Of a stretch of DNA of 64,000 nucleotides, positions 19,915 through 28,234 are shown in pieces; position 1 is the stretch's first letter, and every line of letters starts with the position of its first letter. The stretch comes from Arsenicicoccus piscis (GTDB lineage: Bacteria > Actinomycetota > Actinomycetes > Actinomycetales > Dermatophilaceae). The notes below the pieces were generated by a model. That model saw only the letters and a program-made list of their open reading frames with translations. It made no database searches and was not told where the DNA came from. Position numbers and translations under genes: made by a program. Location: NCBI RefSeq assembly GCF_022568835.1, contig NZ_JAKZHV010000001.1, positions 558,001-622,000 of the forward strand, written 5' to 3'.

Positions 19915-21094
19915 TGACGCTGTCCCGCCCGACCAGCGTCACGTCCTCGTCACGGAGCCGACGGCCGGTGTGCAAGGCCCCCACCTCAGCCCCCCGCCCG
20001 ACGACGACAGACTCGTCGAGCACGGCGGTGCTGACCCGAGCCTTCGCCTCGACGCGTGCCCCGGCGAGCAGGACGCTGTCCTCAACGACGGCGTCGCGCT
20101 CGACGAGCGCGCCCGGACCCAGCACGCTGCCCCGGACCGTGCCGGCGACCACGCAGCCCGGCGCCAGCACGGAGTCCTCGATCACGGCGCCCGAGCGCAC
20201 CAGCGCCGGCATCGTGTCGGGCTGGTTGCTGCGCATCGGCCAGCCCAGGTCGTCGAAGAGGTCGACCCGGCCGCGCACCAGGTCGCGGTGCGCGCCCAGG
20301 TAGGCCTCGGGTCTACCCATGTCCCTCCAGTAGCCCGGCAGCGCGAACGCGTGCGTGGCACCCCGCGCGACCAGCCGCGGCAGCAGGTGCTCGGCGAGGT
20401 CACCGAGCCCGCTCGCGCCCTCGTCGTCCCCGTCCAGCTCGCGGTGCAGCGCGTCGACGAGGTCGAGCACCAGCTCGCGGTCGAAGACCAGCACCTCGGC
20501 GGAGATGGTGCCGGTCGGCGGCTTGGCCGGCTTCTCGAGGACCTGCGTGACCAGGCCGGTCGCGTCGCTGACGACGACCGCCTTGTGGCTCGCGTCCCGC
20601 TTGCTGACCTCGGTCGTCACGATCGTGCACTCCGAGCCACGGGCCAGGTGCTGCTGGATCACCTCGGCCAGGTCCAGCCGGAAGACCTGGTCGGCGCTGG
20701 CGAGCACGAGCAGGTCCACCTCGTGGGCGCGCAGGTGGTCCGAGAGGCGGTAGAGGTCGTCGGCGTTGCCCGTCGAGAAGCCCGGGTGACCGCCGCGGCC
20801 CTCCTCCGGCACCAGCCGCCGGTAGCCCCCGCTGGTGCGGTCCAGGTCCCACGGCCGCCCGCTCTGCAGGTGCTCGTCGAGCGAGCTCGCTTGGTACTGC
20901 ACCGACACCCACACGTCGTCGATGCCACTGTTGGCGAGGTTCGACAAGGCGATGTCGATCAGCTGGTAGGACCCGGCGAACGGCAGCGCCGGCTTGGCCC
21001 GCTCGCGGGTGAGGACGTCCATGCGGGAGCCCTGGCCCCCGGCCTGGACGAGGGCCAGCACGGTCGGGGCGTCGGGTGCGGGGACTCGGCTCAT
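19856..21094 (-). CDS. glgC: Glucose-1-phosphate adenylyltransferase (ADP-glucose pyrophosphorylase)
   Basis: A 412-residue enzyme making ADP-glucose from glucose-1-phosphate and ATP, the committed step of bacterial glycogen synthesis. The nucleotide-binding loop is ALVQAGGQGSRMDVLTRERAKPALPFAG, followed by QLIDIALSNLANSGI. ASADQVFRLDL holds the metal-binding aspartate, YWRDMGRPEAYLGAHRDL is the sugar-phosphate site, and hexapeptide left-handed helix repeats occupy the last 130 residues. Start ATG 21094. It lies next to a sugar import operon, consistent with channelling carbon to storage. The AGA codon in MGRPE falls within a GTAGACC motif. Confidence 0.92.
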   Translation of the reverse strand: MSRVPAPDAPTVLALVQAGGQGSRMDVLTRERAKPALPFAGSYQLIDIALSNLANSGIDDVWVSVQYQASSLDEHLQSGRPWDLDRTSGGYRRLVPEEGRGGHPGFSTGNADDLYRLSDHLRAHEVDLLVLASADQVFRLDLAEVIQQHLARGSECTIVTTEVSKRDASHKAVVVSDATGLVTQVLEKPAKPPTGTISAEVLVFDRELVLDLVDALHRELDGDDEGASGLGDLAEHLLPRLVARGATHAFALPGYWRDMGRPEAYLGAHRDLVRGRVDLFDDLGWPMRSNQPDTMPALVRSGAVIEDSVLAPGCVVAGTVRGSVLGPGALVERDAVVEDSVLLAGARVEAKARVSTAVLDESVVVGRGAEVGALHTGRRLRDEDVTLVGRDSVISRRQTIPVGSRLEPGTTV

Positions 21095-21173
21095 GTCTCA
21101 GCCTAGGCACAGGTCCATCCGTCGAGCAGGATCGGCGACGCGACGTGCGTCCGGTGGCATACTGACCCCACAA

Positions 21174-21297
21174 CGTGTTCCGGGGTCGGTGAAAGTCCGA
21201 GCCGGCGGTGACAGTCCGCGACCCTCGCGCAGCCAGTGCGAGGTTGACCTGGTGAAACTCCAGGACCGACGGTGAGAGTCCGGATGGGAGGATCACG
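21174..21297 (+). promoter_or_regulatory. FMN riboswitch (RFN element)
   Basis: The conserved RFN blocks occur in order: CGGTGAAAGTCCGAGCCGG, the CGGTGACAGTCCGCGA block, a variable stem-loop, GACCTGGTGAAACTCCAGG, then CCGACGGTGAGAGTCC and GGATGGGAGGATCACG, which closes helix P1 with the first CGTG. It precedes ribE by about 120 bases and the whole rib operon. FMN binding is expected to reduce expression of the four downstream genes. Confidence 0.96.
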
Positions 21298-21300
21298 CGC

Positions 21301-21322
21301 GGGTGCTCGTAGGCGAGCGCCC
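21301..21322 (+). promoter_or_regulatory. Hairpin downstream of the FMN aptamer, possible expression platform
   Basis: GGGTGCTCG pairs with CGAGCGCCC (one G-U pair) around a TAGG loop directly after the aptamer. No T-run follows, so control could be by a non-canonical terminator or by structure leading toward the ribE start 90 bases on. Role is inferred. Confidence 0.4.
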
Positions 21323-21415
21323 GTCGGTTGGTGTGCTGAGGAATTCCGCAGTGCGGCAACCCTTCTTGAGACCCCGGAGCTCGCCGTCAGCAAGGCAGAG
21401 CACGAGGGGCAACCA

Positions 21416-22030
21416 ATGTTCACCGGCATCGTCGAAGAGCTCGGCAGCGTCGAGTCCATCGAGCACGGCCACGACTCGGCCGTGCTGCGGCTGCACGGGC
21501 CGCTGGTCGTCGCGGACGCCCTGCACGGTGCGTCCATCGCGGTCAACGGCGTCTGCCTCACGGTGGTCGACCACGACCACGAGTCGTTCACCGTAGACGT
21601 CATGGCCGAGACCCTGCAGCGGTCGAGTCTTGGTGCGCTGCAGGCCGGTTCGCCGGTCAACCTCGAGCGCGCCATGGCCGCGGACGGCCGCTTCGGCGGG
21701 CACGTCGTGCAGGGGCACGTGGACGGCACCGGCACCATCACGGCCCGCCAGGCCGGTGACCGGTGGGAGGTCGTCACGATCTCGCTGCCGCCGTCGCTCT
21801 CGCGCTACGTCGTCGAGAAGGGCTCGATCACCGTCGACGGCGTCTCGCTCACGGTCTCGACCGTCACCGACGACACCTTCTCGGTGTCGTTGATCCCCAC
21901 CACCCTCGCCCTGACCACGTTGGGGCGCAAGACCATCGGCGCCACCGTCAATCTCGAGGTGGACGTCATCGCCAAGTACGTCGAGCGGCTCGTCGCCGCC
22001 GGCGCCCTCACCGAGGAGCAGCACCCGTGA
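21416..22030 (+). CDS. ribE: Riboflavin synthase, alpha subunit
   Basis: A 204-residue enzyme that dismutates 6,7-dimethyl-8-ribityllumazine to riboflavin. The diagnostic N-terminus MFTGIVEELG fixes the start at ATG 21416. Two lumazine-binding repeats are seen: IAVNGVCLTVVDHDHESFTVDVMAETLQ-type in the first, and HVVQGHVDGTG then ITVDGVSLTVSTV in the second. First gene of the riboswitch-controlled operon; its stop overlaps the next start (GTGA). Confidence 0.97.
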   Translation: MFTGIVEELGSVESIEHGHDSAVLRLHGPLVVADALHGASIAVNGVCLTVVDHDHESFTVDVMAETLQRSSLGALQAGSPVNLERAMAADGRFGGHVVQGHVDGTGTITARQAGDRWEVVTISLPPSLSRYVVEKGSITVDGVSLTVSTVTDDTFSVSLIPTTLALTTLGRKTIGATVNLEVDVIAKYVERLVAAGALTEEQHP

Positions 22031-22731
22031 CCAGCTGGTTCGACAGCGCGTTCAACGCCACTCTCGTCATCGCCGGATATCCGATCTTCTGGCGCGAGAT
22101 CGTCGGCAACCTCTTCGGATTCGCCTCCGCCGTGGGCGGCATGAAGCGCCGCATCTGGGCGTGGCCCGTGGGCATCATCGGCAACGCCCTGCTCTTCACG
22201 GTGTTCTTCGGGGTGTGGTTCACCAACCCGCAGCACCACACGATGTGGGGCCAGGCGTTCCGGCAGGTGTTCTTCATCATCACGAGCGTCTACGGCTGGT
22301 GGCGCTGGCGCCAGACCAGCAGGGGCCTCGGCAAGGACGCCCCCGCGGTGGTCCCCCGCTGGGCGACGAGCCGCGAGCGTCTCGCCTACCTCGGCGTGTG
22401 GGTGGCCGGCGTGGTGCTGCTGCAGTGGGTGTTCTCCGCGATCGGCGCCGGCTGGCCCGCGCCGCGCTGGTACTTCTGGTGCGACGCCTGGATCTTCGTG
22501 GGATCGATGATCGCGACCTATGCCATGGCGCGCGGGTGGAACGACTTCTGGCTCGCCTGGATCGGCGTCGACCTCGTCGGCATCCCGCTGCTGCTGCACT
22601 CGGGCTTCCTGCCCTCCGCAGCCCTCTACGCGGTCTACTCGGCGTTCGTGATCTACGGATTCTTCGTGTGGCTCAAGGCATCTCGGACCGAGCGGCCCAC
22701 GACGGTGCCGCTCGTGGACGCCGCGCCATGA
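22027..22731 (+). CDS. ribM: PnuC-type riboflavin transporter
   Basis: A 234-residue membrane protein with about six to seven hydrophobic segments and the PnuC-family aromatic motifs ([20 protein letters not shown]). PnuC proteins import nicotinamide riboside, but homologues inside FMN-riboswitch operons of actinobacteria, in the order ribE-ribM-ribBA-ribH, are the RibM riboflavin facilitators. Both junctions overlap by 4 bp, so it is translationally locked into the operon. Assignment to riboflavin rests on context. Confidence 0.88.
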   Translation: MTSWFDSAFNATLVIAGYPIFWREIVGNLFGFASAVGGMKRRIWAWPVGIIGNALLFTVFFGVWFTNPQHHTMWGQAFRQVFFIITSVYGWWRWRQTSRGLGKDAPAVVPRWATSRERLAYLGVWVAGVVLLQWVFSAIGAGWPAPRWYFWCDAWIFVGSMIATYAMARGWNDFWLAWIGVDLVGIPLLLHSGFLPSAALYAVYSAFVIYGFFVWLKASRTERPTTVPLVDAAP

Positions 22732-23969
22732 CCACGCTCGCGTCGGTCGAGGCCGCGCTGGCGGCGCTGCGGGCCGGCCGGCCGGTGCTGGTGCTCGACG
22801 ACCTCGACCGGGAGAACGAGGGCGACGTGGTGCTCGCCGCGCAGACGCTCACGCCGCAGTGGCTGGCATGGACCATCCGGCACTCCTCGGGCTACGTCTG
22901 CGCCCCGATGCCCGACGAGCTGGCCGACCGACTGGAATTGCCGCTCATGGTCTCCCGCAACGAGGACTCGCTGGGCACGGCCTACACGATCACCGTGGAC
23001 GCGAGCACCGGTGTCACGACAGGGATCTCCGCGGCCGACCGGTGCCGCACCATCCAGGTGCTCGCCGACCCGGGGTCGACGCCGGCGGACCTGATCCGCC
23101 CCGGGCACGTCGTGCCGCTGCGCGCTCGCCCGGGCGGGGTGCTCGAGCGGCGGGGCCACACCGAGGCAGCCGTCGACCTGGCCCGGCTCGCCGGGCTGGC
23201 ACCGGTCGCAGCCATCGCGGAGCTGTGCCACGACGACGGCACCATGATGCGGGCACCCGCCGTGATCGAGCTCGCCCGCGCGCACGACCTCCCGGTGCTC
23301 ACGATCGCCGACCTGGTGCGCTACCGCGAGCGCCACGACCGGGTCCGCGAGGTCGCGCGGGCGAGCCTGCCCACCGCGCACTGCCGGTTCACGACCGTGG
23401 GTTACCGGGACCTGCTGACCGGGGCCGAGCACCTCGCGCTGCTCAGCCCGCACGGGCTGGGGTCGAGCGCGGTCCCGCCGGTCGTGCGGGTCCACTCCGA
23501 GTGCCTGACCGGCGACGCCTTCGGGTCGCTGCGCTGCGACTGCGGCCCGCAGCTGGACCTCGCCCTCGAGCGGATCGCCGCCGAGCCGGGAGCCGTCGTC
23601 TATCTGCGCGGTCACGAGGGCCGCGGGGTGGGGCTGCTCGCCAAGGTGGGCGCGTATGCGCTGCAGGACACCGGGCTCGACACCGTCGACGCGCAGACCG
23701 AGCTCGGCCTGCCCGTCGACGCGCGGGAGTACGGCGCCGCCGCCGCGGTCCTGCACGACCTCGGCGTCGAGGCCGTGCGCCTGCTGACCAACAACCCGCA
23801 CAAGGCGCGGTCGCTGGCCGACGCGGGCATCGCCGTGCCGGTCGTCGAGGGGCTGCAGGTGACCCCCAACCCGGCCAACGTCCACTACCTGCGCACCAAG
23901 CGCGACCGGATGGGCCACGCCCTGCTGCCCGACCCGGTCGACCCCCGACCCCTCGCCCACGGAGGCTGA
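22728..23969 (+). CDS. ribBA: Bifunctional DHBP synthase / GTP cyclohydrolase II
   Basis: A 413-residue fusion that makes 3,4-dihydroxy-2-butanone-4-phosphate from ribulose-5-phosphate and opens GTP, the two entry reactions of riboflavin synthesis. The DHBP domain (about 1-200) shows the acidic motif [11 protein letters not shown], the [13 protein letters not shown] loop and [11 protein letters not shown]. The GTP cyclohydrolase II domain (about 210-405) has zinc cysteines in [18 protein letters not shown] and the [13 protein letters not shown] catalytic stretch. ATGA overlap with ribM. Normal length, no missing residue noticed. Confidence 0.96.
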   Translation: MTTLASVEAALAALRAGRPVLVLDDLDRENEGDVVLAAQTLTPQWLAWTIRHSSGYVCAPMPDELADRLELPLMVSRNEDSLGTAYTITVDASTGVTTGISAADRCRTIQVLADPGSTPADLIRPGHVVPLRARPGGVLERRGHTEAAVDLARLAGLAPVAAIAELCHDDGTMMRAPAVIELARAHDLPVLTIADLVRYRERHDRVREVARASLPTAHCRFTTVGYRDLLTGAEHLALLSPHGLGSSAVPPVVRVHSECLTGDAFGSLRCDCGPQLDLALERIAAEPGAVVYLRGHEGRGVGLLAKVGAYALQDTGLDTVDAQTELGLPVDAREYGAAAAVLHDLGVEAVRLLTNNPHKARSLADAGIAVPVVEGLQVTPNPANVHYLRTKRDRMGHALLPDPVDPRPLAHGG

Positions 23970-23971
23970 CC

Positions 23972-24496
23972 ATGGCCGGTTCCGGCTCCCCCGACCTCGC
24001 CGCCGCCACGCTGGCCGCAACAGCCACCGCGGACACCGCCGACCTGCGGGTCGCCGTCGTCGCCGCGTCCTGGCACCGGCAGGTGATGGACGGCCTGATC
24101 GCGGGTGCGCAGCGGGCGCTCGCCGAGGCGGGCGTCACCCAGGTGGACCTGGTGCGGGTCCCCGGCACGGTCGAGCTGCCCGTCGTCTGCGCCGCGCTCG
24201 CGCAGCCCCAGGGCGGTGGGCCGGCGGTCGACGCGGTCGTCGCGCTCGGGGTGGTCATCCGCGGTGGCACGCCGCACTTCGACTACGTCTGCCAGGCCGC
24301 CACCCAGGGCCTCACGGAGGTCGCCGTGCGCAGCCAGGTCCCGGTGGGTTTCGGCGTGCTGACCTGCGACGACGCCGCCCAGGCGCTGGAGCGCGCCGGC
24401 TTGGAGGGGTCTACGGAGGACAAGGGGCACGAGGCGGCGACCGCCGCGATCGCGACCGCGCTCACCCTCCGGCGCCTCCGCGCCCCCATCTCGTAG
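23972..24496 (+). CDS. ribH: 6,7-dimethyl-8-ribityllumazine synthase
   Basis: A 174-residue lumazine synthase that condenses the RibA and RibB pathway products. Substrate-binding features are [15 protein letters not shown], the [14 protein letters not shown] loop, [15 protein letters not shown] with the catalytic histidine region, and [12 protein letters not shown]. The ATG 23972 start follows GGAGG at 23961. The N-terminus is alanine-rich and about 15 residues longer than usual. The TAG stop lies in a GTAGACC motif. Last gene of the operon. Confidence 0.96.
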   Translation: MAGSGSPDLAAATLAATATADTADLRVAVVAASWHRQVMDGLIAGAQRALAEAGVTQVDLVRVPGTVELPVVCAALAQPQGGGPAVDAVVALGVVIRGGTPHFDYVCQAATQGLTEVAVRSQVPVGFGVLTCDDAAQALERAGLEGSTEDKGHEAATAAIATALTLRRLRAPIS

Positions 24497-24850
24497 ACCA
24501 CTCCCACCCGATTCGTGCACCGTGCGTCGAGCTCTGATGGACACAGCGTGAGGATCGATGTGGGATCAGTCTCTATATCGCATCCACGGGTTGGCCCGCT
24601 GGACTTTCGTCGCGTACCGTTGATAACGAATCCGTAACCTGCATGAGATCTTCGTCGCGTGCTGCCACCGCGACGACCACGTGCACTACGGGTACCATCT
24701 CCCGCCACGCGCGCCGTTGCGCAAGCGGCCCTTGGACTGCCTGCCTGACCGGTCGACGCCTCCCTCACCGGCGCCGACCGACCCCCGAGCACGGTGCCGA
24801 GAGATCGTGCAGGAGGTGGCCACGTCCTGCCCCCGCACCGAACGGTACTC
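24497..24850 (+). other. Intergenic region with an MtrA-box-like repeat
   Basis: About 350 bp without a plausible gene. It lies between ribH and the first transglycosylase gene and should carry the latter's promoter. The stretch is less GC-rich near 24560-24650. A direct repeat near its middle (24623-24639) is annotated separately. No ydaO-type riboswitch blocks were recognised although that element often precedes cell-wall hydrolase genes. Confidence 0.5.
24623..24639 (+). promoter_or_regulatory. Candidate MtrA box, ATAACG-N5-GTAACC
   Basis: ATAACG and GTAACC form a direct repeat with an 11-bp period, one helical turn, matching the GTAACx-N4/5-GTAACx form described for the actinobacterial cell-cycle and envelope regulator MtrA. 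It sits 210 bp before a lytic-transglycosylase-like gene, a typical MtrA target class. Binding is inferred. Confidence 0.45.
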
Positions 24851-26029
24851 ATGCGCCTCCCTGCCTTTTCGTCCGCGTCCACGCCTGCCCGCAAGCCGGC
24901 CTCGACCCGTGCCCGGCACCGCCGCACCACCGCCCCCTACGCCGTCACCCTCGGCCTCGTCGGCGTGGCCGCCGTCGCGGCCATCGCCAACCCGGCCGTC
25001 GGCGCGCTGAGCTCGGCCGCCGCCGAGGGCAGCAGCCCCACCACCACCCGGGGCACGTCCATCGCCACCTCCGAGGCGCTGCTCGAGCGGGCCACGACGA
25101 CCGGCACCTCCCGCTCCTCCGCCCGGGCCGGCGCGATCACCGTGGCCGCCGCCTCGCCGTTCGCCGCGAGCGGGCTCACGGCCATCAACGTCGACCAGGG
25201 GACCGCCGTCCCGGCGGCACTGCTCACCGTCACCGCCAACGACTCGGCTGCGACCAAGGCGGCTCGGGCCGGCCTGGCCGCAGCCGTCACGGGCTACGAC
25301 CAGACCCGCGCGGCCTACCTCGCCGCCCGCGGCGTCGAGGCCCAGCGCCAGCAGGACGTCAGGCGCCAGCTCGCCACCGGGCAGACCACGGGCGCGACGC
25401 CCACGCTCGCCAGCAACCAGCTCGCGGCCGCTCGCGAGCGCACGGTGGAGGCCGCCACGGCGCACCGCGCCGCGATCTACGCGGTCAACAACGCCAAGCA
25501 GACCATCGCCCCGCTCGTGGCGAGGGACACCGCCGCCGCAGCCGTCCGCGCGCAGGCGGCTCGGGCCCAGGCGCTCAAGGACGGGAGCCTGATCGCGCTG
25601 CCCGGCGGCCGCACGGCGCCGTCCATCGCCCCGGGCACGCCCGTGCCCGGTGGGCGCGGTTATGTCGTGATCCCCGAGGTGAGCCGGTGGATCGGCCAGG
25701 CGCTCACCACGCTCTACCAGAACGGCTACCCGGTGCAGCCGGGCGACGCCGCGAACCTCGCGATCATCATCTTCAACGAGTCGGGCGGTGACCCGACCGT
25801 GCAGAACAACTACGACAGCAACGCCGCGAAGGGCATCCCGTCGTTCGGTCTGATGCAGACCATCGGCCCGACCTTCGACGCGTTCGCCCTCCCCGGCGCC
25901 AAGGACCGGAGCAACCCCGTGCACCAGATCATGGCCGGTGCCCGCTACGGCGTGCAGACCTACGGCTCGCTCGCCAAGGTGCCCGGCGTGGCCAGCGCCA
26001 ACTCCGGCGGCGGCTACCTGCCCTACTGA
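24851..26029 (+). CDS. Secreted lytic-transglycosylase-like (SLT) protein, first of two tandem paralogues
   Basis: A 392-residue exported protein. A basic N-terminus and hydrophobic segment (about 30-52) are followed by an alanine-rich helical middle region (about 125-255). The last 115 residues are a transglycosylase SLT-like domain, with IIIFNESGGDP containing the likely catalytic glutamate, FGLMQTIGPTF, and AGARYGVQTYGSL, ending in GGGYLPY. It should cleave peptidoglycan glycan strands. ATG 24851 is chosen because the signal sequence begins there. A related gene follows 120 bp later. MtrA-type control is suggested by the box upstream. Confidence 0.87.
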   Translation: MRLPAFSSASTPARKPASTRARHRRTTAPYAVTLGLVGVAAVAAIANPAVGALSSAAAEGSSPTTTRGTSIATSEALLERATTTGTSRSSARAGAITVAAASPFAASGLTAINVDQGTAVPAALLTVTANDSAATKAARAGLAAAVTGYDQTRAAYLAARGVEAQRQQDVRRQLATGQTTGATPTLASNQLAAARERTVEAATAHRAAIYAVNNAKQTIAPLVARDTAAAAVRAQAARAQALKDGSLIALPGGRTAPSIAPGTPVPGGRGYVVIPEVSRWIGQALTTLYQNGYPVQPGDAANLAIIIFNESGGDPTVQNNYDSNAAKGIPSFGLMQTIGPTFDAFALPGAKDRSNPVHQIMAGARYGVQTYGSLAKVPGVASANSGGGYLPY

Positions 26030-26150
26030 GACCCTGCTGATCCGGCTCGAGCCGGCGCACCGGCCCGCCGTCGGCGATACGGTAGACCTGCCGGTCGGCC
26101 ACGAGGCCCCGGTGCGGCAGGGTGGGGCCGGCAGCAGGACGGGGGCGGAC

Positions 26151-27500
26151 ATGGCGGGGCACGGCACGGCACTCGCGCTGAGCGTTGCCGTCGCCCTCGC
26201 CGGCCTGGGTCCCTGGACCGCCGACCCGCCGCCGGCACCAGCGCAGACGCCGGCCCAGTCATCACCCCAGACACCGGTTCAGACGCCCGCACAGACGCCC
26301 GCCCCGACCGGCACCAGCCACGGCGAGCCGGCGGCACCAACCGGATCAGGCCCCGGCCCGACGCCTTCCCCGACTCCCGCCCCGAGCGACCCGCTGAACC
26401 CGGGCGGCGTCACGGGGACGGGCAGCCAGGTGGCCAGCGGGTCGCTGCCCACCACGAACCCTGACCTGGTGCCGACCTTCGAGCCCTCGCTGCTCGTCAT
26501 CACCGACGCCGACAGCGCCCCGACGATGATCGTGCGGTCCCGGCTGCGCACGGCGGAGGCGGCCTTCGAACGCAGCCGCACGGGCTACCTCACGGCGAAG
26601 GCGCGCGCCGCGCGCACCGAGGGGGCGCTGCGCGCGGCGCAGGACCGGGTCGCCAGCCTCCCGCAGCAGGCCCTTGACGCGGTGCAGCAGACCGGCTCGG
26701 ACCCGAAGCGACGAGAGGCCTGGACCAAGCAGGTGTCCGAGGTCGGCGTGCTCGGTGCGCTCGCGGGCGCGCTCGACGACGCGATCGACGCCCCGCTCGC
26801 CGCCGACAGCGCTCTCACTGCCCACCAGGGTGCCGCCACCGCACTGGCCGCGGCGGCGCGCATGCACGGTGGCAACGTGCTGGCCCTGCAGAAGGCGATC
26901 ACCACGGTGCGCGCCTCGATGACCTACGACCGGGACGTCTCCGCCGCCCTCGCCGCGTGGCGGGCCCGCCAGCAGCTCGACGAGCAGCGGCTGCTGAGTG
27001 CCGTGGCCTCGGCGCGCGCCACCTCCCAGCTGGCGCTCGCCGCCGAGCTGGAGTCGGGCCTGCGGGTGGCCACCTCCGACGGGCAGGTCGTGACCTCGAT
27101 CAAGCCGGGCACGACGCTGCCGGGCACCGGGCGGCCGGTCTCCAAGGAGGTCAGCACCTGGATCGCGGAGGCGCTCGCGGTCCTCTACAAGACCGGTTTC
27201 CCGCGCGGGAGCGACGACGCCCTGCACCTGGCGATCATCATCGATCACGAGTCGGCGGGCCGGCCGACGGCCATCAACCTCACCGACAGCAACGCGCTCA
27301 AGGGGGATCCGTCGTTCGGGCTGATGCAGACCATCGGGGCGACCTTCAGGGCGTGGGCGCTCCCGGGCTACCAGCTCAAGGGTGACCCGGTCGCGCAGAT
27401 CATCGCCGGCGCCCGCTACGGCGTGAACCGCTACGGCTCGCTCGCGCAGATCCCGGGCGTCGCGGCCGTGCTCGCGGGCCAGCCCTACCGGCCGTACTGA
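26151..27500 (+). CDS. Secreted lytic-transglycosylase-like (SLT) protein, second paralogue
   Basis: A 449-residue relative of the preceding protein. It has a signal sequence (ALALSVAVALAGL), then a Pro/Thr/Gln-rich linker with QTPAQ-type units (about 25-95), an alanine-rich helical region, and a C-terminal SLT-like domain: IIIDHESAGRP, FGLMQTIGATFRAWALPG, AGARYGVNRYGSL, ending in PYRPY. The linker suits passage through the thick cell wall. The start at ATG 26151 is taken from the signal sequence; the frame is open further upstream. A GTAGACC motif lies in the 120-bp gap. The pair probably arose by tandem duplication with divergence of the N-terminal half. Confidence 0.85.
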   Translation: MAGHGTALALSVAVALAGLGPWTADPPPAPAQTPAQSSPQTPVQTPAQTPAPTGTSHGEPAAPTGSGPGPTPSPTPAPSDPLNPGGVTGTGSQVASGSLPTTNPDLVPTFEPSLLVITDADSAPTMIVRSRLRTAEAAFERSRTGYLTAKARAARTEGALRAAQDRVASLPQQALDAVQQTGSDPKRREAWTKQVSEVGVLGALAGALDDAIDAPLAADSALTAHQGAATALAAAARMHGGNVLALQKAITTVRASMTYDRDVSAALAAWRARQQLDEQRLLSAVASARATSQLALAAELESGLRVATSDGQVVTSIKPGTTLPGTGRPVSKEVSTWIAEALAVLYKTGFPRGSDDALHLAIIIDHESAGRPTAINLTDSNALKGDPSFGLMQTIGATFRAWALPGYQLKGDPVAQIIAGARYGVNRYGSLAQIPGVAAVLAGQPYRPY

Positions 27501-27539
27501 TCGTGGGAGGCGTCCAGGCGCGACGGCTACGGTAGCCCC

Positions 27540-27935
27540 ATGCTCGTGCCTGTGCTGCTCGTCCTCGGTGTCCTGCTGCTCGGCCTGGGCGCCTGGTGCT
27601 GGACCGGACCGGAGCTCGCCCACGGGCGCTCCACCTGGGACGACCGCGAGCGGGTGCTGCTGCTGGCCACCCCGCTGATCGGCCTGGGGCTGGTGCTCAC
27701 CGCGGTGGTGCTGGCCGTGCCGCTGCTGCACCACGGCTGGTGGTCGACGGTGGCGCTGATGGTCCTCGGGCTGGTCGCCGTCGCCGTGCTGGTCGCGACC
27801 CTGGCTCCGCTGTCGCCGGCCTGGCTGCCGCGCCGGCTGTGCGAGCGCCATGACGACGATCGCGCGTACGTCTCGGCCACCCGGCGGCCCAAGCCCGCCA
27901 AGCGGCCGGGGCGAGGTCCGTTCGAGCTGCCCTGA
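27540..27935 (+). CDS. Small membrane protein of unknown function
   Basis: A 131-residue protein with three hydrophobic segments (about 1-20, 40-62, 68-90) and a basic cytoplasmic tail ending in RRPKPAKRPGRGPFELP. I do not recognise a family. It begins 39 bp after the second SLT gene in the same direction and could share its transcript. Codon usage is normal for the region, which supports a real gene. Confidence 0.7.
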   Translation: MLVPVLLVLGVLLLGLGAWCWTGPELAHGRSTWDDRERVLLLATPLIGLGLVLTAVVLAVPLLHHGWWSTVALMVLGLVAVAVLVATLAPLSPAWLPRRLCERHDDDRAYVSATRRPKPAKRPGRGPFELP

Positions 27936-28146
27936 CAACACTGCGTGACGGGGCCTGAACAATGCGTCCAACAAAAGCGCGGTCCAGACCCCAGCAAATC
28001 GGACGTACAATGCTCATATCACCCAGTGCATAACGCTGTGTATGTGACTCGGTGCGACGCGTCATAGTCCGTTGTGAACGGTTGAACCATCCATCAAGTC
28101 GACCGTCCGTGCTCTCCCCGCTCCCTACTTTGTTGGTGGAGGGGAT

Positions 28147-28181
28147 GCCCACCAAGAATTCGGATCAGGGATTCGGTGGGC
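28147..28181 (+). promoter_or_regulatory. Leader hairpin of the glycosyltransferase operon
   Basis: GCCCACC-AA-GAAT pairs with ATTC-GGTGGGC, an 11-bp stem with an AA bulge and an 11-base loop, about 55 bases before the glycosyltransferase start. The whole 27936-28234 leader is relatively A/T-rich and gene-free; a possible -10 element TACAAT lies near 28009. The structure is direct; a regulatory role is inferred and no known riboswitch fits. Confidence 0.4.
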
Positions 28182-28234
28182 TTCAAGAAAGCATTCTCAA
28201 TCCCGAGAGTGCTCGTCCTGGGGAGAGACCAACA

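Noticed and set aside
24497..24850. ydaO-type cyclic di-AMP riboswitch before the SLT gene
   Set aside because: None of the conserved riboswitch blocks could be found, despite the expected gene context.
24686..26167. 493-residue minus-strand frame opposite the first SLT gene
   Set aside because: Glycine/arginine-rich shadow of the plus-strand gene; no family features.
28145..28234. Earlier ATG for the glycosyltransferase
   Set aside because: The 30 codons have low GC at third positions and include the leader hairpin; the ATG at 28235 has a good ribosome-binding site.
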